A stretch of 64,000 bases of DNA from Arenicola marina. Lineage: Eukaryota; Annelida; Polychaeta; Arenicolidae. Shown here piece by piece: positions 43,912 to 56,960 of the stretch (the stretch's first letter is position 1; each line of letters starts with the position of its first letter). The notes under the pieces were generated by a model, which worked only from the letters and a program-made list of their open reading frames with translations, was not told where the DNA came from and searched no databases. Made by a program: the position numbers and the translations under genes. Location: contig OZ025248.1 in assembly GCA_964019135.1 (NCBI GenBank), forward strand, positions 15,817,574-15,881,573. The letters run 5' to 3'.

Positions 43912-45442
43912 AAGGCCTAGCATTGCGGTGTGACCGTCCTACAGGGAAGACCATCACTCCGACGACCCCAGTGGGAATTGGTCTCGTTTGAACGAGTATT
44001 AGAGATTGATTTAGTGAGTCGTGACCAAGTGAACAGACAGTTTAACACTTCACAATCATTTTATTGTTTTTAATTGTGGCGGTAATATATAAACACTACG
44101 CCATGTCCGCGATGGGCGCCAGCAATCGCAGGGCCCGTTCGCGACAGAGAACCCGGATGTAGACTGATGGCGACTGGCTGTACTAACCAGCTGTGATGCT
44201 ACTGGGTCGTCGGGACGATCAAAGGGCGTCATCGGGGAGAAGTAGCTACTTCAACCCCTGGTATTGCCTGCCATACGCTGATAGATCTGTGTGAGCCCCA
44301 GCTAAAGCAATAGGGGGGGGGGGGGGGGGGTGGGGGGCGTAGGATATTTATAGCCCATGGGAAAATCCTGACTGGGATTCTTTAATAATAGAGGTTTTTA
44401 AGGTTTAAGGTTTCTAATCTGCAATTGTTAGGAAAGTATACGCATCCCACTGAATCTGGAAAGACATATCTGTTTGAACGTTTAGCCGCGTTTTAGACTG
44501 ATCATTTACTGTGATACACGATTAGTTTAATGTGGCAGAGTTTACAATGCTACATACAAGGCACAAGGCCTCAATACAATGCAACACTATTGTAGTATTA
44601 ATTTGTCCCAAAATGTACATGTGACTAAAGGAGTCAAAGTTGTAGGCTTTTTACAACCCGTAATTAACGTGAAAATCATATATTGTCAAGCAGAATGCAT
44701 GGAAATATAATGTTTCGATTATTTTATTACTAAGGACGACATAATTGCTTTCTTAAATGAGTGAAGGGATGAGTTAAAATCTCATTACACAATTTATAAA
44801 AGAAGGCAATGGCCGAATATCTTATAGATTTGCAAAAACGCCTTTGGGATAATGACATTGGTTTGGTTGAAACACGCCCCAGTTACAGGTTATAGGTGAG
44901 GTTATTTATTTATTGATTTAGTACTTGTGTTACACAACAGAAAAGAAAAGCAGAAGATGGAAAAACAAAGCCAAAAAAAACAAAAAACAGATCAAGTTCA
45001 TCTCGTTATATGGCCCCGGTGGCCGGCGGCCAGTCTCCAGACCCTTATCTTCTTTGCCGCGGTCTCACCGGAAGTCACCCACACTCGCCATCAAAGGTAA
45101 ACAATAATAGTTCGGTGCAAATTGCTCTGAAAACGTGTTTCCCAGTGGAAGGCTCATGGGTTAGGGGTGGGGGAATAGGGGGGGGGGGGGTATGGATGCA
45201 TCAAAGACAAAGGCCTGGTAACCAATCCTGGTTTCAGGGATTCCGTTTCATTTCTTTTTTTCGAAGCTGACTTGGCTCACTTTTCAGGCGGAAGTGAGCC
45301 AAGCTGACTTGGCTTACTCTCCAGGCCGAAATGAACCAAGTCAGCTTGACTCACGTTTTGGGGGTAGCAGGAAATATGGGAGACAAGAAGATGTTTCAAG
45401 GCAATTTTATTCACAGGGAAAATGACGACATGAGAGAGTGAA
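43912..45442. other. non-coding stretch
   Basis: A G-run lies at 44312-44331 and A-rich sequence at 44935-45000. A cluster of nested palindromes (45265-45346) is listed separately. No gene or RNA was recognised. Confidence 0.4.
45265..45346. repeat. nested palindromes beside the 41-bp array
   Basis: CTTGGCTCACTT (45271-45282) pairs perfectly with AAGTGAGCCAAG (45292-45303) across a 9-base loop. AGCTGACTTGG occurs at 45265 and 45302 and pairs with CCAAGTCAGCT at 45336-45346. The result is two alternative hairpins sharing a middle arm. Confidence 0.75.
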
Positions 45443-48400
45443 GAACGGATATACAGGGACGGTAGGTCAGGGCGAGATCGGGGGATGGTATATACTGGGA
45501 GGGTAGGTCAGGGCGAGACAGAGGGACGGTATATACAGGGAGGGTAGGTCAGGGCGAGACGGGAGGACGGTATATACAGGGAGGGTAGGTCAGGGCGAGA
45601 CGGTTGGACGGTATATACAGGGATGATAGGTCAGGGCGAGAGGGTGAGATGGCACATACAGGGACGGTAGGTCAGAGCGATACGGGGGGACGGTATTTAC
45701 AGGGAGGGTAGGTCAGGGCGAGACGCAGGGACGGTATATACAGGGACGGTAGGTCAGAGCGAGACAGGGGGATGATATATACAGGGAGGGTAGGTCAGAG
45801 CGAGACGGGGGGACGGTATATACAGGAGGGTAGGTCAGGGCGAGACGGGGGGACGATATATACAGGGAGGGTAGGTCAGGGCGAGACGGAGAGATGGTAT
45901 ATACAGGGAGGGTAGGTCAGGGCGAGACGGGGGGACGGTATATACTGGGAGGATAGGTCAGAGCGAGACGGGGGGAAGGTATATACAGGGATGGTAGGTC
46001 AGAGCGAGACGGGGCGGGGGGGGGGCGGTAAATACAGGGTAGGTCAGAGCGAGACGGGGGGACGGTATATACAAGGAGGGTAGATCAGGGCGAGACGGAG
46101 GGACGGTATATACAGGGAGAGTAGGTCAGGGCGAGACGGAGAGACGGTTAATACAGGGAAGATAGGTCAGGGCAAGACGGGGGGATGGTATATACAGGGA
46201 TGGTAGGTCAGGGAGAGATGTGGGGACGGTATATACAGGGATGGTAGGTCAGGGCGAGACAGGGGGACGGTATAAACAGGGAGGGTAGGTCAGGGCGAGA
46301 CGGTGGGACGGTATATATAGGGAGGGTAGGTCAGGGAGACGGGGGGACGGTATATACAGGGAGGCTAGGTCAGGGCGAGACGGGAGGGGGGGGGGTGCGG
46401 TATATACAGGGAGTGCAGGTCAGAGGGAGACGGGGGGGCGGTATACACAGGGATGGGGAGTCAGAGCGAGACAGGGGGACGGTATATACAGGGATGGTAG
46501 GTCGGGGCGAGACGGGGGGACGGTATATACTAGGATGGTAGGTCAGGGCGAGACAGGGGGACGGTATAAACAGGGAGAGTAGGTCAGGGCGAGACGGTGG
46601 GACGGTATATACAGGGATGGTAGGTCAGAGCGAGACAGGGGGACGGTATAAACAGGGAGAGTAGGTCAGGGCGAGACGGGGGGACGGTATATACAGGGAA
46701 GATAGGTCAGGGAGACGGGGGGACGGTAAATACAGGGATGGTAGGTCGGGGCGAGACAGGGGACGGTATAAACAGGGAGGGTAGATCAGGGCGAGACGGT
46801 GGGACGGTATATACAGGGAGGGTAGGTCAGAGGGAGACGGGGGAACGGTATATACAGGGAGGATAGGTCAGAGGGAGACGGGGGGATGGTATATACAGAG
46901 AGGGTAGGTCGGGGCGAGACGGAGGGACGGTATATACAGGGAAGATAGGTCAGGGCGAGACAGGGGACGGTATAAACAGAGATGGTAGGTCAGGGCGAGA
47001 CAGGGGGACGGTACAAACAGGGAGGGTAGGTCAGGGAGACGGGGGGACGGTATATACAGGAAGGGTAGGTAAGGGCGAGACGGGGGGTCGGTATATACAG
47101 GGAGGGTAGGTCAGAGCGACACGGGTGGCGGTATATACAGGGAGGGTAGGACAGGGAGACGGGGGGACGGTATATACAGGGATGATAGGTCAGAGCGAGA
47201 CGGGGAGACGGTATATACAGGGATGGTAGGTCGGAGCGAGACGCGGGCACGGTATATACAGGGATGATAGGTCAGAGCGAGACGGGGGGATGGTATATAC
47301 AGGGATGGTAGGTCGGGGCGAGACGGGGGGATGGTATATACAGGGAGGGTAGGTCAGGGAGAGATGTGGGGACGGTATATACAGGGATGGTAGGTCAGGG
47401 CGAGACAGGGGGACGGTATATACAGGGAGGGTAGGTCAGGGCGAGACGGAGGGACGGTATATACAGGAAGGGTAGGTCAGGGAGACGGGGGGACGGTATA
47501 TACAGGAAGGGTAGGTAAGGGCGAGACGGGGGGTCGGTATATACAGGGAGGGTAGGTCAGAGCGACACGGGGGGACGGTATATACAGGGAGGGTAGGACA
47601 GAGAGACGGGGGGACGGTATATACAGGGATGATAGGTCAGAGCGAGACGGGGAGACGGTATATACAGGGATGGTAGGTCAGAGCGAGACGCGGGGACGGT
47701 ATATACAGGGATGATAGGTCAGAGCGAGACGGGGGGATGGTATATACAGGGATGGTAGGTCGGGGCGAGACGGGGGGATGGTATATACAGGGAGGGTAGG
47801 TCAGGGAGAGATGTGGGGACGGTATATACAGGGATGGTAGGTCAGGGCGAGACAGGGGGACGGTATATACAGGGAGGGTAGGTCAGGGCGAGACGGAGGG
47901 ACGGTATATACAGGGATGGTAGGTCAGGGAGAAATGTGGGGACGATATATACAGGGAGGGTAGGTCAGGACGAGACAGGGGGACGGTATATACAGGGAGG
48001 GTAGGTCAGGGCGAGACAGGGGGACGATATATACAGGGAGGGTAGGTAAGGGCGAGACAGGGGGACGGTATATGCAGGGATGGTAGGCCAGGGCGAGACG
48101 GGAGGACGGTACATACAGGGACGATAGGTCAGGGCGAGACGGGGGGACGGTATATACAGGGATGGTAGGTCAGGGAGAGATGGGGGGACGGTATCTACAG
48201 GAAGGGTAGGTAAGGGCGAGACGGGGGGTCGGTATATACAGGGAGGGTAGGTCAGAGCGACACGGGGGGATGGTATATACAGGGAGGGTAGGTCAGAGCG
48301 AGACGGGGGGACGGTATATACAGGGATGATAGGTCAGAGCGAGACGGGGAGTCGGTATTTGCAGGGATGGTAGGGCAGAGCGAGACGGGGGGACGGTATA

Positions 48401-51400
48401 TACAGGGAGGGTAGGTCAGAGCGAGACGGGGGGACGGTATATACAGGGAGGGTAGGTCAGGGCGAGACAGGAGGACGGTATATACAGGGATGGTAGGACA
48501 GTGCGAGACGGGGGGACGGTATGTACAGGGAGGGTAGGTCAGGGAGAGATGTGGGGACGGTATATACAGGGAGGGTAGGTCAGGGCGAGACAGGGGGACG
48601 GTATAAACAGGGAGGGTAGGTCAGAGGGAGACGGGGGGACGGTATATACAGGGATGATAGGTCGGGGCGAGACGGGGGGACGGTACATACAGGGATGGTT
48701 GGTCAGGGCGAGACGGGGGGACGGTATATACAGGGAAGATAGGTCAGGGCGAGACGGGGGGATGGTATATACAGGGATGGTAGGTCAGGGAGAGATGTGG
48801 GGACGGTATATACAGGGATGGTAGGTCAGGGCGAGACAGGGGGGCGGTATAAACAGGGAGGGTAGGTCAGGGCGAGACGGTGGGACGGTATATACAGGGA
48901 TGATAGGTCAGGGCGACACGGAGGGACGGTATATACAGGGAAGATAGGTCAGGGCGAGATGGGGGGATGGTATATACAGAGATGGTAGGTCAGGGAGAGA
49001 CGTGGGGACGGTATATACAGAGATGGCAGGTCAGGGCGAGACAGGGGGACGGTACAAACAGGGAGGGCAGGTCAGGGAGACGGGGGGACGGTATATACAA
49101 GGAGGGTAGGTCAGAGGGAGACGGGGGGACTGTATATACCGGGAGGGTAGGTCAAAGGGAGACGGTGGGACGGTATATACAGGGAAGATAGGTCAGGGCG
49201 AGACGGGAGGGAAGGTATATACGGGGATGGTAGGTCAGGGAGAGATGTGGGGACGGTATATACAGGGATGGTAGGTCAGGGCGAGACAGAGGGACGGCAT
49301 AAACGTGGAGGGTAGGTCAGGGCGAGACGGTGGGACGGTATATACAGGGAGGGTAGGTTAGGGAGTCGGGGGGACGGTATATACAGGGAGGGTAGGTCGG
49401 GGCGAGACGGGGGGACGGTACATACAGGGATGGTTGGTCAGGGCGAGACGGGGGGACGGTATATACAGGGAAGATAGGTCAGGGCGAGACGGGGGGATGG
49501 TATATACAGGGATGGTAGGTCAGGGAGAGATGTGGGGACGGTATATACAGGGATGGTAGGTCAGGGCGAGACAGGGGGGCGGTATAAACAGGGAGGGTAG
49601 GTCAGGGCGAGACGGTGGGACGGTATATACCGGGAGGGCAGGTCAGGGAGACGGGGGGACGGTATATACAGGGATGGTAGGTCAGGGAGAGATGTGGGGA
49701 CGGTATATACAGGGACGGTAGGTCAGGGCGAGACGGGGGGACGTTATATACAGGGATAGTAGGTCAGGGAGAGATGTGGGGCCGGTATATAGAGGGAGGG
49801 TAGGTCAGGGCGAGACAGGGGGACGGTATAAACAGGGAGGGTAGGTCAGAGGGAAACGGGGGGACGGTATATACAGGGATGGTAGGTCAGGGCGAGACGG
49901 AGGGACGGTATATACAGGGAAGATAGGTCAGGGCGAGACGGGGGGATGGTATATACAGAGATGGTAGGTCAGGGAGAGACGTGGGGACGGTATATACAGA
50001 GATGGTAGGTCAGGGCGAGACGGGAGGGAAGGTATATACAGGGATGGTAGGTCAGGGAGAGATGTGGGGACGGTATATACAGGGATGGTAGGTCAGGGCG
50101 AGACAGAGGGACGGCATAAACGGGGAGGGTAGGTCAGGGCGAGACGGTGGGACGGTATATACAGGGAGGGTAGGTCAGGGAGACGGGGGGACGGTATATA
50201 CAGGGAGGGTAGGTCGGGGCGAGACGGGGGGACGGTATATACAGGGATGGTTGGTCAGGGTGAGACGCGGGGACGGTATATACAGAGAAGATAAGTCAGG
50301 GCGAGACGGGGTGATGGTATATACAGGGATGGTAGGTCGGGGCGAGACGGGGGGGATGGTATATACAGGGATGGTAGGTCAGGGAGAGATGTGGGGACGG
50401 TATATACAGGGATGGTAGGTCAGGGCGAGACAGACGGGCGGTATAAACAGGGAGGGTAGGTCAGGGCGAGACGGTGGGACGGTATATACCGGGAGGGCAG
50501 GTCAGGTAGACGGGGGGACGGTATATACAGGGAGGGTAGGTCAGGGCGAGACGGAGGGACGGTATATACAGGGATGGTAGGTCAGGGAGAGATGTGGGGA
50601 CGATATATATAGGGAGGGTAGGTCAGGACGAGACAGGAGGACGGTATATAGGGGGAGGGTAGGTCAGGGCGAGACAGGGGGACGATATATACAGGGAGGG
50701 TAGGTCAGGGCGAGACAGGGGGACGGTATATACAGGGATGGTAGGCCAGGGCGAGACGGGAGGACGGTACATACAGGGACGATAGGTCAGGGCGAGACGG
50801 GGGGACGGTATATACAGGGATGGTAGGTCAGGGAGAGATGGGGGGACGGTATATACAGGGATGGTTGGTCAGGGACAGATGGGGCGACGGTATCTACAAG
50901 AAGGGTAGGTACGGGCGAGACGGGAGGTCGGTATATACAGGGAGGGTAGGTCAGAGCGACACGGGGGGACGGTATATACAGGGAGGGTAGGACAGGGAGA
51001 CGGGGGGACGGTATATACAGGGATGATAGGTCAGAGCGAGACGGGGAGACGGTATATACAGGGATGGTAGGTCAGAGCGAGACGCGGGGACGGTATATAC
51101 AGGGATGATAGGTCAGAGCGAGACGGGGGGATGGTATATACAGAGATGGTAGGTCGGATCCAGACGGGGGGATGGTATATACAGGGAGGGTAGGTCAGTG
51201 AGAGATGTGGGGACGGTATATACAGGGATGGTAGGTCAGGGCGAGACAGGGGGACGGTATATACAGGGAGGGTAGGACAGGGAGACGGGAGGACGGTATA
51301 TACTTGGAGGGTAGGTCAGGGCGAGACGGAGAGACGGTATATACAGGGAGGGTAGGTCAGAGCGAGACAGGGGGATGGTATATACAGGGATGGTAGGTCA

Positions 51401-51789
51401 GGGCGAGACGGGAGGACGGTACATACAGGGACGATAGTTCAGGGCGACACGCGGGGACGGTATATACAGAGATAGTAGGTCAGGGAGAGATGGGAGGACG
51501 GTATATACTGGGATGATAGGTCAGAGCGAGACGGGGGGACGGTATATACAGGGATGGTAGGTCAGAGCGAGACGGGGGGGGGGCGGTATATACAGGGTAG
51601 GTCAGAGCGAGACGGGGAGACGGTCTCTACATGGATGGTAGGTCAGGGCGAGACGCTGGGACGGTATATACAGGGACGGTAGGTCAGGGCGAGACGGAGA
51701 GATGGTATATACAGGGAGGGTGGGTCAGAGCGAGACGGTGGACGGTATATACAGGGAGAGTAGATCAGGGCGAGACGGGGGACGGTATA

Positions 51790-54700
51790 TACAGGGAGAG
51801 TAGGTCAGAGCGAGGCGGGGGGACGGTATATACAGGGACGATAGGTCAGGGCGAGACGGAGAGATGGTATATACAGGGAGGGTAGGTCAGACCGAGACGG
51901 GGGGACGGTATGTACTGGAAGGATAGGTCAGAGCGAGACAGGGGGATGGTATATACAGGGATGGTAGGTCAGAGCTAGACGGGAGGGGGGGGGGGTGCGG
52001 TAAATACAGGGTGCGTCAGAGCGAGACGGGAGGACGGTATATACAGGGAGGGTAGATCAGGGCGAGACGGGAGGACGGTATATACAGGGATGATAGGTCA
52101 GGGCGAGACGGGGGGACGGTATATACAGGGAAGGTAGGTCAGAGCGAGACGGGGGACGGTATATACAGGGAGGGTAGGTCAGAGCGAGACGGGGGGACGG
52201 TATATACAGGGAAGGTAGGTCAGAGCGAGACGGGGGACGGTATATACAGGGAGGGTAGGTCAGAGCGAGACGGAAGTACGGTATATACACGGAGGGTAGG
52301 TCAGCGCCAGACGGGGGGACGGTATATACAGGGAGGGTAGGTCAGAGCGAGACGGGGGGACGGTATATACAGGGAGGGTAGGTCAGAGCGAGACGGGGGG
52401 ACGGTATATACAGGGAGGTTAGGTCAGAGCGAGACGGGGGGACGGTATATACAGGGAGGGTAGGTCAGCGCAAGACGGGGGGACGGTATATACAGGGAGG
52501 GTAGGTCAGCGCAAGACGGGAGGCGGTATATACAGGGAGGGTAGGTCAGAGCGAGACGGGGGGACGGTATATACTGGGAGGGTAGGTCAGAGCGAGACGG
52601 GGGGACGGTATATACAGAGAGGGTAGGTCAGCGCCAGACGGGGGGACGGTATATACAGGGATGGTACGTCCGGGCGAGACGGGGGGACGGTATATACAGG
52701 GAAGATAGGTCAGAGCGAGACGGGGGACGGTATGTACAGGGAGAATAGGTCAGAGCGAGACGGGAGTACGGTATATACAGGGATGGTAGGTCAGGGCGAG
52801 ACGGGAGGACGATACATACAGGGACGATAGGTCAGTGCGACACGGGGGGACGGTATATACAGGGATAGTAGGTCAGGGAGAGATGGGGGGACGGTATATA
52901 CCGGGATGATAGGTCAGAGCGAGACGGGGAGACGGTATATACAGGGATGGTAGGTCAGAGCGAGACGGGGGGACGGTATATACAGGAGGGTAGGTCAGAG
53001 CGGGACGGGGGGACCGTATATACAGGGATGGTTGGTCAGAGCGAGACGGGGGGGCGGTATACACAGGGATGGTAAGTCTGAGCGAGACGGGGGGACGGTA
53101 TATACAGGGAGGATAGGTCAGAGCGAGACGGGGGGACGGTATATACAGAGATGGTAGGTCAGAGCGAGACGGGGGGACGGTATATACAGGGAGGGTAGGT
53201 CAGAGCGAGACGGGCGGGCGGGATATACAGGGAGGGTAGGTCAGAGCGTGACGAGGGGGGGGGCGGTATATACAGGGTAGGTCAGGGCGAGACGCAGGGA
53301 CGGTATATACTGGGATGGTAGGTCAGAGCGAGACGGGGGGACGGTGTATACAGGGAGGGTAGGTCAGAGCGTGACGGGGGGGGGGGGGGGGGGCTGTATA
53401 TACAGGGTAGGTAAGAGCGAGACGGGGGACGGTATATACAGGGAGAGTAGGTCAGAGCGAGGCGGGGGGACGGTATATACAGGGACGATAGGTCAGGGCG
53501 AGACGGAGAGATGGTATATACAGGGAGGGTAGGTCAGACCGAGACGGGGGGACGGTATGTACTGGAAGGATAGGTCAGAGCGAGACAGGGGGATGGTATA
53601 TACAGGGATGGTAGGTCAGAGCTAGACGGGAGGGGGGGGGGGGGGGTGCGGTAAATACAGGGTGGGTCAGAGCGAGACGGGAGGACGGTATATACAGGGA
53701 GGGTAGATCAGGGCGAGACGGGAGGACGGTATATACAGGGATGATAGGTCAGGGCGAGACGGGGGGACGGTATATACAGGGAAGGTAGGTCAGAGCGAGA
53801 CGGGGGACGGTATATACAGGGAGGGTAGGTCAGAGCGAGACGGGGGGACGGTTTATACAGGGAAGGTAGGTCAGAGCGAGACGGGGGACGGTATATACAG
53901 GGAGGGTAGGTCAGAGCGAGACGGAAGTACGGTATATACACGGAGGGTAGGTCAGCGCCAGACGGGGGGACGGTATATACAGGGAGGGTAGGTCAGAGCG
54001 AGACGGGGGGACGGTATATACAGGGAGGGTAGGTCAGAGCGAGACGGGGGGACGGTATATACAGGGAGGTTAGGTCAGAGCGAGACGGGGGGACGGTATA
54101 TACAGGGAGGGTAGGTCAGCGCAAGACGGGGGGACGGTATATACAGGGAGGGTAGGTCAGCGCAAGACGGGAGGCGGTATATACAGGGAGGGTAGGTCAG
54201 AGCGAGACGGGGGGACGGTATATACTGGGAGGGTAGGTCAGAGCGAGACGGGGGGACGGTATATACAGAGAGGGTAGGTCAGCGCCAGACGGGGGGACGG
54301 TATATACAGGAATGGTACGTCCGGGCTAGACGGGGGGACGGTATATACAAGGAAGATAGGTCAGAGCGAGACGGGGGACGGTATGTACAGGGAGAATAGG
54401 TCAGAGCGAGACGGGAGTACGGTATATACAGGGATGGTAGGTCAGGGCGAGACGGGAGGACGATACATGCAGGGACGATAGGTCAGGGCGACACGGGGGG
54501 ACGGTATATACAGGGATAGTAGGTCAGGGAGAGATGGGGGGACGGTATATACAGGAGGGTAGGTCAGAGCGGGACGGGGAGACGGTATATACAGGGATGG
54601 TAGGTCAGAGCGAGACGGGGGGACGGTATATACAGGAGGGTAGGTCAGAGCGGGACGGGGGGACCGTATATACAGGGATGGTTGGTCAGAGCGAGACGGG

Positions 54701-55090
54701 GGGGCGGTATACACAGGGATGGTAAGTCTGAGCGAGACGGGGGGACGGTATATACAGGGAGGATAGGTCAGAGCGAGACGGGGGGACGGTATATACAGAG
54801 ATGGTAGGTCAGAGCGAGACGGGGGGACGGTATATACAGGGAGGGTAGGTCAGAGCGAGACGGGCGGGCGGGATATACAGGGAGGGTAGGTCAGAGCGTG
54901 ACGGGGGGGGGGGGCGGTATATACAGGGTAGGTCAGGGCGAGACGCAGGGACGGTATATACTGGGATGGTAGGTCAGAGCGAGACGGGGGGACGGTGTAT
55001 ACAGGGAGGGTAGGTCAGAGCGTGACGGGGGGGGGGGGGGCTGTGTATACAGGGTAGGTAAGAGCGAGACGGGGAGACGGTATATACAGG
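51790..55090. repeat. 1.65-kb higher-order repeat, two copies
   Basis: Within the 41-bp array, rare variants recur in the same order about 1650 bp apart. Examples are GAGCGAGGCGGGG (51808/53455), GGACCGTATATACAGGGATG (53011/54661) and GGATATACAGGGAGGG (53221/54871). A third, rearranged copy follows: the GGGAGAATAGG unit recurs near 55940. Confidence 0.9.
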
Positions 55091-56960
55091 GATGGTAGGT
55101 CAGAGCGAGACGGAGAGATGGTATATACAGGGAGAGTAGGTCAGAGCGAGACGGGGGTGACGGTATATACAGGGACGATAGGTCAGGGCGAGACGGAGAG
55201 ATGGTTTATACAGGGAGAGTAGATCAGGGCGAGACGGGAGGGCGGTATATACAGGGATGATAGGTCAGGGCGAGACGCGGGGACGGTATATACAGGGAAG
55301 GTAGGTCAGAGCGAGACGGGGGACGGTATATACAGGGAGGGTAGGTCAGAGCGAGACGGAAGGACGGTATATACACGGAGGGTAGGTCAGGGCGAGACGA
55401 GGGAGCGGTATATACAGGGAGAGTAGGTCAGGGCGAGACGGGCGGACGGTATGTGCAGGGAGGGTAGATCAGAGCGAGACAGGGGGACGGTATATACAGG
55501 GAGGGTAAGTCAGAGCGAGACGGGGGGACGGTATATACAGGGAGGGTAGGTCAGAACGAGACGAGGGGACGGTATATACAGGGAGGGTAGGTCAAAGCGA
55601 GACGGGGGGACGGTATATACTGGGAGGGTAAGTCAGAGCGAGACGGGGGGACGGTATATACAGGGAGGGTAGGTCAGCGCAAGACGGGGGGACGGTATAT
55701 ATAGGGAGGGTAGGTCAGCGCAAGACGGGGGGACGGTATATACAGGGAGGGTAGGTCAGAGCGAGACGGGGGGACGGTATATACTGGGAGGGTAGGTCAG
55801 AGCGAGACGGGGGGGACGGTATATACAGGGAGGGTAGGTTAGCGCCAGACGGGGGGACGGTATATACAGGGATGGTACGTCCGGGCGAGACGGGGGGACG
55901 GTATATACAGGGAAGGTAGGTCAGAGCGAGACGGGGGACGGTATGTACAGGGAGAATAGGTCAGAGCGAGACGGGAGTACGCTATATACAGGGATGGTAG
56001 GTCAGGGCGAGACGGGGGGACGGTATATACAGGGATAGTAGGTCAGGGAGAGATGGGGGGACGGTATATACAGGGATGGTAGGTCAGAGCGAGACGGGGG
56101 GACGGTATATACAGGAGGGTAGGTCTGAGCGGGACGGGGGGACCGTATATACAGGGAGGGTAGGTCAGAGCGAGACGGGGGGACGGTATATACTGGGAGG
56201 GTAGGTCAGAGCGAGACAGGGGTACGGTATATACAGGGAGGGTAGGTTAGCGCCAGACGGGGGGACGGTATATACAGGGATGGTAGGTCAGAGCGAGACG
56301 GGGGGACGGTATATACAGGGAGAATAGGTCAGAGCGAGACGGGGGGACGGTATATACAGAGATGGTAGGTCAGAGCGAGACGGGGGGACGGTATATACAG
56401 GGAGGATAGGTCAGAGCGAGACGGGGGGACGGTATATACAGGGAGGGTAGGTCAGGGCGAGACGGAGAGATGGTATATACAGGGAGGGTGGGTCAGAGCG
56501 AGACGGAGTGACGGTATATACAGGGATGGTAGGTCAGAGCGAGACGGAGAGATGGTATATACAGGGAGAGTAGGTCAGAGCGAGACGGAGTGACGGTATA
56601 TACAGGGACGATAGGTCAGGGCGAGACGGAGAGATGGTATATACAGGGAGGGTGGGTCAGAGCGAGACGGGGGACGGTATATACAGGGAGAGTAGATCAG
56701 GGCGAGACGAGGGACGGTATATACAGGGAGAGTAGGTCAGAGTGAGACGGGGGGACGGTATATACCGGGACGATAGTTCAGGGCGAGACGGAGCGATGTT
56801 ATATACAGGGAGGGTAGGTCAGAGCGAGACGGGGGGACGGTATATACTGGGAGGATAGGTCAGAGCGAGACGGGGGGATGGTATATACAGGGAGGGTGGG
56901 TCAGAGCGAGACGGGGGGATGGTATATACAGGGACGGTAGGTCAGAGCGAGACGGGGGGA

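Noticed and set aside
44040..44280. Possible LTR end and primer-binding site (TGGCGCCCATCG on minus)
   Set aside because: No paired LTR, no polypurine tract and no gag/pol similarity were found nearby.
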